Assembly: GCA_022710815.1 (NCBI GenBank)
Contig: JAKLGF010000021.1
Span: 1 to 6,787 of the forward strand
Reading direction: 5' to 3'
Origin: Patescibacteria group bacterium
Lineage (GTDB): Bacteria; Patescibacteriota; Minisyncoccia; Minisyncoccales; JAGOPM01
DNA: 6,787 bases
This document shows, one piece after another, positions 1 to 4,123 of the stretch; within the stretch, counting starts at the first letter, position 1; the number at the start of each line of letters is the position of its first letter. The position numbers and the translations under genes were made by a program. The notes beneath the pieces were generated by a model, which was given only the letters and a program-made list of their open reading frames with translations, made no database searches and was not told the origin of the DNA.

Positions 1-393
1 AAGAACAAAGATGCTAGAATCTGCCCCAATATTACCCAACCTGAATATCAATCAATCTGCTATGTTAATGTGGCCACTAATAACACAGATATCAGAGTTT
101 GTGAGAAAATAGCAGATACTAGGATTAAAGAGTCTGCTTGTTATGCTGCTTTTGCCCAACAAATCAAAGACACTTCTCCTTGTGATAAGATAACAGACAC
201 TGACCGCAAAGAAATCTGCTATGCCGAAGTAGCCAGAACTACTAAGAATGTTGGAATCTGTTTGCAAATCCAATCAGAAGCCAACAAAGACTATTGTTTC
301 AATGGCCTAGCCATTGTTACTAAGAACCCTAAACTCTGCGACCAGATCAAAGGCCAAGAGGCCAAGGACAATTGTCTGCAATATTCAAAGTAA
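1..393 (+). CDS. Tandem Cys-paired repeat protein, 5' end cut by window edge
   Basis: The frame is open to the first base, so this is the C-terminal 130 residues of a longer protein; a GTG at 70 is internal, because the repeat pattern runs through it. The segment holds five tandem repeats of 26-27 residues. Each has two cysteines 12-13 apart, at residues 8/20, 34/47, 61/73, 87/99 and 113/125 counted from the window edge. The consensus is roughly x-C-x-x-I-x(8)-C-Y-x-x-x-A, with a Lys/Asp-rich stretch before the second Cys. All ten cysteines fall in pairs and there is no membrane segment. I infer that each repeat is a short helical hairpin held by one disulfide, which would imply export from the cytoplasm, but the N-terminus that would show a signal peptide is outside the window. 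It ends 7 bases before a bidirectional terminator shared with the convergent tRNA unit. I do not recognise a named family and assign no function. It is the only plus-strand gene here. Confidence 0.85.
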   Translation, partial: KNKDARICPNITQPEYQSICYVNVATNNTDIRVCEKIADTRIKESACYAAFAQQIKDTSPCDKITDTDRKEICYAEVARTTKNVGICLQIQSEANKDYCFNGLAIVTKNPKLCDQIKGQEAKDNCLQYSK

Positions 394-400
394 ATAACAT

Positions 401-428
401 AAAAACACCCTGCTAAAAGGGTGTTTTT
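401..428. terminator. Bidirectional intrinsic terminator between convergent units
   Basis: A perfect 10-bp stem (aaaaacaccc / gggtgttttt) encloses an 8-nt loop. It has an A-tract on one side and a T-tract on the other, so it can terminate both the plus-strand repeat-protein gene (stop at 391-393) and the minus-strand unit ending in tRNA-Trp, whose 3' CCA lies only 3 bases away. Confidence 0.9.
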
Positions 429-431
429 ATT

Positions 432-505
432 TGGCAGGGGCGAAGGGATTCGAACCCCCAACAAAGGTTTTGGAGACCCGTATGATGCCATTTCACCACG
501 CCCCT
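432..505 (-). tRNA. trnW: tRNA-Trp (anticodon CCA)
   Basis: The cloverleaf is readable on the minus strand. The acceptor stem AGGGGCG pairs perfectly with CGCCCCT, the D stem is GTGA/TCAT, the anticodon loop is CTCCAAA with anticodon CCA, and the T-loop is TTCGAAT. The discriminator is G and the 3' CCA is encoded (bases 432-434). Acceptor stem and discriminator match the classical bacterial tRNA-Trp. Internal stems are loose: the anticodon stem has one C-U mismatch and one G-U pair, the T stem has two G-U pairs and the D stem one. The CCA anticodon reads only UGG, consistent with UGA being a stop. It is last in a unit with tRNA-Thr and rpmG. Confidence 0.96.
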
Positions 506-510
506 ATTAA

Positions 511-527
511 CCGCGCCCAAGGCGCGG
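511..527 (-). other. GC-rich hairpin between rpmG and tRNA-Trp
   Basis: A 7-bp all-GC stem (ccgcgcc / ggcgcgg) with a CAA loop lies between the rpmG stop and the tRNA-Trp 5' end. No T-tract follows on the minus strand, so it is unlikely to be an intrinsic terminator. A processing or 3'-end protecting stem for the rpmG mRNA after tRNA-Trp is cut out is a reasonable inference. Confidence 0.5.
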
Positions 528-532
528 GGAAA

Positions 533-694
533 TTACTTCTTGATTTCCTTGTGATTAACGTGCTTCTTGCACTTTTTGCAGAATTTCTTCAATTCAATCT
601 TTCCTTCCACTTTCTTGGATTTGTAAGTGAAATAATTGACTGTTTTACAGCCAGTGCATTGAAGTTTAACGTATGGTTTTCTTTTCGCTGCCAT
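533..694 (-). CDS. rpmG: 50S ribosomal protein bL33
   Basis: A 53-residue protein of normal bL33 length, very basic. It has two zinc-ribbon CxxC pairs (Cys13/Cys16 and Cys39/Cys42), so it is the zinc-binding (C+) form of this large-subunit protein. The core motifs YVKLQCTGC and KKFCKKC are typical. The start is the ATG at 692-694, because residues upstream of it in the same frame are translated tRNA-Thr sequence. No Shine-Dalgarno is visible; the 25 bases between tRNA-Thr and the start are almost only A and T, with an A-rich run. It lies between tRNA-Thr and tRNA-Trp and is presumably released from one precursor when RNase P and 3'-end nucleases mature the tRNAs. rpmG next to trnW is a known arrangement upstream of secE-nusG, but those genes do not follow here. 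Confidence 0.95.
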   Translation of the reverse strand: MAAKRKPYVKLQCTGCKTVNYFTYKSKKVEGKIELKKFCKKCKKHVNHKEIKK

Positions 695-718
695 ATTATT
701 TTTTTTATTTTGTATCTG

Positions 719-790
719 AGCCGAAGGGGAGAATCGGACTCCCGACCTCTTTCTTACCAAGAAAGCGTTCTGCCACTGAACTACTTCGGC
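719..790 (-). tRNA. trnT: tRNA-Thr (anticodon GGU)
   Basis: The acceptor GCCGAAG pairs perfectly with CTTCGGC, the D arm is GTTC...GAAC, the anticodon stem CTTTC/GAAAG is perfect, the loop is TTGGTAA (anticodon GGT, Thr), and the T stem GGGAG/CTCCC is perfect. The discriminator is T. CCA is not encoded (the tRNA is followed by CAG), so the 3' end needs tRNA nucleotidyltransferase. Oddly, the T-loop reads TCCGATT, placing C at position 55, where U (pseudouridine after modification) is nearly universal. It is first in the unit with rpmG and tRNA-Trp and starts about 8 bases after the predicted transcription start. Confidence 0.96.
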
Positions 791-804
791 ATCAATACTT
801 TCTT

Positions 805-833
805 AATGTAACAGAAAAATCTAATTCTTTCAA
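805..833 (-). promoter_or_regulatory. Promoter of the tRNA-Thr/rpmG/tRNA-Trp unit
   Basis: The -35 TTGAAA (828-833), a 17-nt spacer and the -10 TACATT (805-810) preceded by TGT form an extended -10 element. The predicted start near 798 leaves a leader of about 8 bases before tRNA-Thr. It lies directly after the terminator of the HAD gene. Confidence 0.65.
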
Positions 834-843
834 GATTAAAATT

Positions 844-873
844 AAAAGGCCCATTGTTGTCAATGAGCCTTTT
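844..873 (-). terminator. Intrinsic terminator of the HAD phosphatase gene
   Basis: A 13-bp stem with a 4-nt loop, 9 bases after the HAD stop codon. In minus-strand RNA the one non-Watson-Crick position is a G-U wobble, while on the plus strand it would be a C-A mismatch, so the hairpin is best in the minus direction. A T-rich tail (CCTTTTAATTTT) follows. Confidence 0.88.
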
Positions 874-882
874 TAGGATCTA

Positions 883-1932
883 TTAAAAACGGTTGTCCAG
901 CCAGTCCAGAATGGCCATTGTCACTTCTGAGCCATATTCTAGACCTTTGTCCAAAACATGCAGAGAAACTCCAGCAATATTCTTCTTTTCCTGGTCTGTT
1001 TGGGGAGTGAAGTTCTTTTTTGCACCAACAAAGAACATTGCTACATCGCAACACATGGGACCAATGATTGGAACAGAGAAAAGAATGTCTGTTCCGCTGT
1101 CTCCGATTCCAATTGTTTCCTGGCAGAGCTCAAGGGCATTAATTCCCTTTTTCTCAGCCAAAGACCAGATTGCATTGCCAGCTGCCAAATCCTTGTCAAA
1201 AGGCATTGTCATTCCGGCGCGAGTTTTTACAATTGGAACAAGATCAATAGCACTGCTAGCAGCAATGACTTTGATTTCTTGAGCAACTCCTTTTTGCTCC
1301 AAAAATTCAGTAATCTTGGCTGCTGCTGACAAATGATTATCAATAGCTTCAGGCATTAAACGCCCGATCCCATCTCTAATCATGGTCACAGTCATCATGA
1401 CTTCTTTGGCTGGATGCCACATGTGATGAGGAGCAGAAACCAGTTTTGATTTTGGGATGAAATAGCAATTGGACTCTGAGTCTGCTCCAATGTAAGAATC
1501 TACCAGATCTATGATCCCAGGCAAATACTTTCTGAGCCTTGCTGGTTGCCAAACAAGACCAGCTACTCCTTTTCTGATTTCAGGATCAAGAATAGGATGG
1601 TTGGTTCCAACATCGCTGACAACATGAGTTTTGTTGGTTGATAAGTCGCACTCGATCAACCCGTATTCAGCAATAAAGCTGAAACGATCCAACAAGAGCC
1701 TGTTATTCCCCTGTTTCAAAAAGTCAAACATCTTGAATATCCAGGGTGCGTCCCTACCAGTAATCACAGTTTGATGAACGCCAGCTCTGGAAATACCAAG
1801 CATTTTTTCAATCATGGGCTGCTCAATCTGACTGCGATCCAGCAAGGTTCCATCAGCATCATACATGATGTGACTTATCTTCTTTGGAATTGCGTCGCGA
1901 TTCACAATGGCAAAATTGCCATAAATGTCCAA
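883..1932 (-). CDS. HAD-superfamily phosphatase, IIB-like, specific substrate unknown
   Basis: A 349-residue soluble protein with the haloacid-dehalogenase phosphatase motifs in order. Motif I is YDADGT with nucleophile Asp25 and Asp27, motif II is TVITGR with Thr58, the motif III lysine is probably Lys247 (MPFDKD), and motif IV is GDSGTD with Asp278 and Asp282. The roughly 180 residues between motifs II and III would form a C2-type cap, as in the HAD-IIB group (sugar-phosphate and Cof-like phosphatases). The expected chemistry is Mg-dependent hydrolysis of a small phosphorylated metabolite in the cytoplasm; the substrate cannot be read from sequence. The start is TTG at 1930-1932, supported by GGAGGTG 6 nt upstream (from GGAGG). 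The next in-frame ATG, Met23, would cut into the strand before motif I. It has its own promoter inside the previous gene and its own terminator. The order of motifs makes the HAD call secure; membership of IIB is less sure. Confidence 0.9.
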   Translation of the reverse strand: MDIYGNFAIVNRDAIPKKISHIMYDADGTLLDRSQIEQPMIEKMLGISRAGVHQTVITGRDAPWIFKMFDFLKQGNNRLLLDRFSFIAEYGLIECDLSTNKTHVVSDVGTNHPILDPEIRKGVAGLVWQPARLRKYLPGIIDLVDSYIGADSESNCYFIPKSKLVSAPHHMWHPAKEVMMTVTMIRDGIGRLMPEAIDNHLSAAAKITEFLEQKGVAQEIKVIAASSAIDLVPIVKTRAGMTMPFDKDLAAGNAIWSLAEKKGINALELCQETIGIGDSGTDILFSVPIIGPMCCDVAMFFVGAKKNFTPQTDQEKKNIAGVSLHVLDKGLEYGSEVTMAILDWLDNRF

Positions 1933-1936
1933 AAGA

Positions 1937-1943
1937 CACCTCC
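1937..1943 (-). promoter_or_regulatory. Strong Shine-Dalgarno fixing a TTG start
   Basis: Minus strand GGAGGTG, 6 nt from the end of GGAGG to the TTG at 1930-1932. This near-perfect anti-16S match is what supports the TTG start of the HAD gene over the internal ATG. Confidence 0.88.
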
Positions 1944-1986
1944 GTTTTTCTTAGATTTAAATTCTCAAACAACAATAGCGAAGTTA

Positions 1987-2727
1987 TTACTTCTTAGAAA
2001 GTATATAATCTTTGGGTTGTTTTGTCAATTTAGGCTTGCCAAACCAGAGGCCATAAAGATACTGGCCATGAATATATGGCAAAGAAAGGCTAAAGAGTAA
2101 AAAGGCAAAGTCCCAAAGAGTCTTGAGAACCATTGATAATTGATTTTTAGTATCTAGGGTGAAATAGATTACTGTTACTAAAATAATAGTGGCTAAAAGC
2201 ATGGCCATCATAGTGGCTCCTTCTTCTGGCTTCTTAGATTTCTTAACCATTTTCTTTATCTCTTTTCTTCTGACTAAAAGGGCTACAACAGCCACATAGG
2301 CCCACAAAACCATTAAAGAAAACAAAGCATACTTAACCATATTAAATCCTCTCAGAACATCAAAGATATTAATTCTGTTAGAAACTGCATAAAATATTCC
2401 ATTAAAAAAGAAGATGAAGTAAGCTATGCTTCCCAATATTTTAATAATCTTCCTTGGTTTCTCAAATAGCAAAATAATAAAGACCAAAGGCAGAAACCAA
2501 ATAGCATTCAGAAGAATAATTAAGAATTGATCATCACCATAGCCCTGGGGCAGTTGTAAAACAAAAGAAGCTGGAGTTCCAATTAGGATATTAAAGACAA
2601 AAAAAACCAACCAGAAAAGAAAGAAGCAAGAGCTTAGGATAAGGATGCTTTGCTTGATAATTTCCCTCTTCTTAGCCGGCAGTTTAATTTCTCTTTTATT
2701 CTCTTGTGTAGAGCTATTTGAAACCAT
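1987..2727 (-). CDS. Predicted six-helix membrane protein of unknown function
   Basis: A 246-residue protein with six hydrophobic segments, at about residues 26-49, 67-88, 95-115, 130-152, 171-190 and 200-219. Basic patches flank them: residues 11-25, 89-96, 153-166 (many Lys/Arg, before segment 5) and the Lys-rich C-terminus. By the positive-inside rule both termini should be cytoplasmic, with a basic loop between segments 4 and 5 also inside. Residues 59-66 between segments 1 and 2 would face outward. I recognise no transporter, enzyme or secretion motif and assign no function. The start is ATG at 2725-2727, with AGGA 5 nt upstream, although that AGGA may lie at or before the transcription start. 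A terminator lies just upstream, so this is the start of a new unit. Its 3' end carries the promoter of the HAD gene. Confidence 0.8.
   Translation of the reverse strand: MVSNSSTQENKREIKLPAKKREIIKQSILILSSCFFLFWLVFFVFNILIGTPASFVLQLPQGYGDDQFLIILLNAIWFLPLVFIILLFEKPRKIIKILGSIAYFIFFFNGIFYAVSNRINIFDVLRGFNMVKYALFSLMVLWAYVAVVALLVRRKEIKKMVKKSKKPEEGATMMAMLLATIILVTVIYFTLDTKNQLSMVLKTLWDFAFLLFSLSLPYIHGQYLYGLWFGKPKLTKQPKDYILSKK
2000..2028 (-). promoter_or_regulatory. Near-consensus promoter of the HAD gene, inside the upstream CDS
   Basis: A consensus -35 TTGACA (2023-2028), a 17-nt spacer and a -10 TATACT (2000-2005, 5 of 6). It is embedded in the last codons of the membrane-protein gene. The predicted start near 1993 gives a leader of about 60 nt ending in the strong Shine-Dalgarno of the HAD gene. 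This lets the HAD gene be transcribed independently; read-through from the membrane gene is also possible, as no terminator lies between them. Confidence 0.75.
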
Positions 2728-2736
2728 GTTTATCCT

Positions 2737-2745
2737 ATTATATCA
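2737..2745 (-). promoter_or_regulatory. Extended -10 promoter of the membrane-protein gene
   Basis: Minus strand TGATATAAT is a perfect TATAAT with the TGn extension; no good -35 is seen at 16-18 nt. The usual start position would be about 2729-2731, only 2-4 nt before the ATG, so the mRNA would be leaderless or nearly so. Confidence 0.6.
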
Positions 2746-2759
2746 CATTTTCAAAAATT

Positions 2760-2790
2760 AAAACGGCTAATTTTAACAACTAGCCGTTTT
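2760..2790 (-). terminator. Intrinsic terminator after the kinase/unknown-protein pair
   Basis: A perfect 10-bp stem (aaaacggcta / tagccgtttt) with an 11-nt loop, 8 bases past the stop codon of the 134-residue protein. The minus-strand tail is TTTTAATTTTTG. T-rich sequence on both sides would allow bidirectional action. Confidence 0.88.
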
Positions 2791-2798
2791 TTGTTTTT

Positions 2799-3203
2799 TT
2801 AGGAATCTTTTTCCATTGAAGCCATTGCTGCTTCTAGATCCTCTTTTTTCTTTTTGGTTTCTTCCAAGCTCGAACCATTAATATTGATATCAATATTATG
2901 GAGCCCGCTCAAGCAACTGCCATAAATCAAGGCATCTTCATAAGCGCGATGATTGAGACAAGTAATGTCATAATCACCTTTTTGGGGGTTATAACAACAA
3001 GAGTAGTCTCCTAATTTAAGATTGATCTTGCAGCCAGGATCAGTCACAAAAACTTCTTTGCGATAGATCAGATCTTCTTTGTCAGAAGGCTGAGTCGTTG
3101 TTTGAATAATAATATCAGCTTTCTTGATCTTGCGCTTCTTGGCCTCTCTGGCAAAGTCATCAATGGTCCTTATCTTGCCAAAAAATGCATAGAGTAGAGA
3201 CAT
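2799..3203 (-). CDS. Unknown 134-residue protein coupled to the kinase
   Basis: I recognise no family. The protein is soluble, with no signal peptide or membrane segment. Residues 14-31 look helical and very basic (an AKKRKIKK stretch), residues 31-83 look beta-rich, and the C-terminal ~25 residues are Lys/Glu-rich and helical, possibly a short coiled coil. Five cysteines (58, 69, 70, 82, 97) sit in the middle, including an adjacent pair, but without a standard CxxC zinc spacing. The start is ATG at 3201-3203, with AAGGAGG only 3 nt upstream. That Shine-Dalgarno overlaps the stop codon of the kinase, so translation is probably coupled. The gene is last in the unit and is followed by a terminator. 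Partnership with the kinase is inferred from context only. Confidence 0.75.
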   Translation of the reverse strand: MSLLYAFFGKIRTIDDFAREAKKRKIKKADIIIQTTTQPSDKEDLIYRKEVFVTDPGCKINLKLGDYSCCYNPQKGDYDITCLNHRAYEDALIYGSCLSGLHNIDININGSSLEETKKKKEDLEAAMASMEKDS

Positions 3204-3212
3204 GCTCCTCCT

Positions 3213-3821
3213 TTAGAAGTTTGCCAAGGCTACAATAATAGCTTGGCTGGTTTCTTGGGTTGTTCCGCTAGGAGCAATACTGATCTTGTCTGCTTGATTT
3301 AAAACCAAGCAAGTTGCCAAGCAGTTTTGCTCTTTTTGGTAAGTCTCCTCCCTACGCTGGAAGATTTCCAGAGTATCATCAACTCTGTTTTCTTCCTGTT
3401 TGCGATTAACCAGAATTCTTTGCTTGCGAGTTTCTTGGTCCAAATCCATGGAAATGACAACAATGTCTTCCAAGAGGTTTTCCTCAAGAACAAACTGGCC
3501 AAAAACTTGAGCCTGTTCGCAAGTGCGAGGAAACCCGCATAAAATCACTCCACTATTACAAGAAAGATAATGCTTTATCTCTTCTTGCATAATAGCGCAA
3601 ACTAAGTACCAATCGCAAAGAGTTCCTGAATCCTTGAGCTTTTTTTGCTCAGAGGCTGACCAAGTATGGCCATCAATAGTAATTTCCTCTTTGCCATCAA
3701 GCCATTTATTCAAAACCAAAGAAGTGTCCAAGACTGGATAGCCCTTAATCTGACTCAAATTTTGGGCATGAGTGCTTTTTCCAGATCCAGGTCCGCCATG
3801 AAAAAGAATGATTCGCTTCAA
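3213..3821 (-). CDS. Divergent adenylate-kinase-family nucleoside monophosphate kinase, short LID
   Basis: A 202-residue P-loop kinase related to adenylate kinase. It has a Walker A GGPGSGKST (residues 9-17), a GTLCDWYL segment (66-73) matching the family's G-x-L-V-x-D region, and CGFPRT (95-100) at the place of the family DGFPRT. It also has a shortened LID between Arg135 and Arg146, and the R-x-DD signature (146-149) before QRREETY. Against E. coli Adk three changes stand out: the Mg-linked Asp of DGFPRT is Cys95, the NMP-site Arg after the P-loop is not evident (LNKWL at 38-42), and the Cys4/long LID is absent. Phosphate transfer from ATP is likely, but AMP as acceptor is uncertain. The start is TTG at 3819-3821, with GGAGGTGG ending 4 nt upstream. 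It is first of a two-gene unit with its own promoter; its stop codon overlaps the Shine-Dalgarno of the next gene. Confidence 0.88.
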   Translation of the reverse strand: MKRIILFHGGPGSGKSTHAQNLSQIKGYPVLDTSLVLNKWLDGKEEITIDGHTWSASEQKKLKDSGTLCDWYLVCAIMQEEIKHYLSCNSGVILCGFPRTCEQAQVFGQFVLEENLLEDIVVISMDLDQETRKQRILVNRKQEENRVDDTLEIFQRREETYQKEQNCLATCLVLNQADKISIAPSGTTQETSQAIIVALANF

Positions 3822-3825
3822 TTTT

Positions 3826-3833
3826 CCACCTCC
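3826..3833 (-). promoter_or_regulatory. Strong Shine-Dalgarno fixing a TTG start
   Basis: Minus strand GGAGGTGG, 7 nt from the end of GGAGG to TTG. An ATG at 3833-3835 overlaps it but opens only a 5-codon frame (MEVEN) whose TGA overlaps the TTG start, so it is not the kinase start. Confidence 0.85.
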
Positions 3834-3877
3834 ATGTGGTCAATATTACAAAATCAAGGTTCTTTTGAATATTGTTT

Positions 3878-3905
3878 AATATACAAGAAAAACCCTAAAA
3901 GTCAA
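3878..3905 (-). promoter_or_regulatory. Promoter of the kinase/unknown-protein unit
   Basis: The -35 TTGACT (3900-3905), a 16-nt spacer and the -10 TATATT (3878-3883). The predicted start near 3871 gives a 50-nt leader. It begins right after the tRNA-Tyr terminator tail. Confidence 0.68.
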
Positions 3906-3911
3906 ACCAAA

Positions 3912-3932
3912 AACAGCGCTTTTAGCGCTGTT
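3912..3932 (-). terminator. Intrinsic terminator of tRNA-Tyr
   Basis: A perfect 9-bp stem (aacagcgct / agcgctgtt) with a 3-nt loop, followed on the minus strand by TTTGGTTTG; with the stem's last bases this makes a run of five T. It lies 7 bases downstream of the encoded CCA. Confidence 0.88.
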
Positions 3933-3939
3933 CTGGATT

Positions 3940-4025
3940 TGGTGGGCAGAGAGGGATTCGAACCCCCGAAGGCCGAAGCCAACTGGTTTACAGCCAGTCC
4001 CATTTGACCGCTTTGGTATCTACCC
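3940..4025 (-). tRNA. trnY: tRNA-Tyr (anticodon GUA)
   Basis: A class II tRNA of 86 nt including the encoded CCA (3940-3942). The acceptor GGGTAGA pairs with TCTGCCC (one G-U), and the anticodon stem ACTGG/CCAGT is perfect with loop CTGTAAA, anticodon GTA. The long variable arm contains GGC-TTCG-GCC, the T-loop is TTCGAAT and the discriminator is A. The long variable arm is as expected for bacterial tRNA-Tyr. It is transcribed alone, between its own promoter and terminator. Confidence 0.97.
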
Positions 4026-4026
4026 G

Positions 4027-4047
4027 TTTCCACCCAATGGGCGGAAA
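4027..4047 (-). other. Hairpin in the tRNA-Tyr leader
   Basis: A 9-bp stem with a 3-nt loop; the one non-Watson-Crick position is G-U in minus-strand RNA. It ends one base from the tRNA 5' end. Only AAAC follows before the tRNA, so it is not an intrinsic terminator. It may shape RNase P access or protect the leader. Confidence 0.55.
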
Positions 4048-4095
4048 ATATTTGTGAAAAAAGAGCTGGTTATCACGCTTGCGCGCAATGGTAAT

Positions 4096-4123
4096 AATAT
4101 AGCAGAAATAAAAAAATTATCAA
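4096..4123 (-). promoter_or_regulatory. Promoter of tRNA-Tyr
   Basis: The -35 TTGATA (4118-4123), a 16-nt spacer and the -10 TATATT (4096-4101) preceded by TGC (extended -10). The -35 overlaps the trmD stop codon. The predicted start near 4089 falls at the palindrome ttgcgcgcaa (4079-4088) and leaves a leader of about 64 nt. Confidence 0.72.

Noticed and set aside
1..390. CRISPR array or DNA repeat
   Set aside because: The periodicity is in the protein; the DNA of the repeats is diverged and has no identical repeats or spacers.
70..393. A complete 107-residue protein starting at GTG 70
   Set aside because: The frame is open to base 1 and the Cys repeat pattern continues upstream, so the GTG is internal and the gene is cut by the window edge.
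511..527. Intrinsic terminator before tRNA-Trp
   Set aside because: The hairpin is strong but lacks a T-tract, and the real terminator lies after tRNA-Trp.
695..760. A longer rpmG starting inside tRNA-Thr
   Set aside because: The extra residues are translated tRNA sequence; the family N-terminus begins at the ATG at 692-694.
431..876. Plus-strand frames over the tRNA-Trp, rpmG and tRNA-Thr unit
   Set aside because: They are antisense to two tRNAs and rpmG and have no protein-like features.
893..1329. Two overlapping plus-strand frames inside the HAD gene
   Set aside because: They are shadows of a gene with all HAD motifs intact on the other strand.
3666..4007. Plus-strand frame ending in tRNA-Tyr
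   Set aside because: It runs through the kinase start, promoter, terminator and tRNA, so it is not coding.
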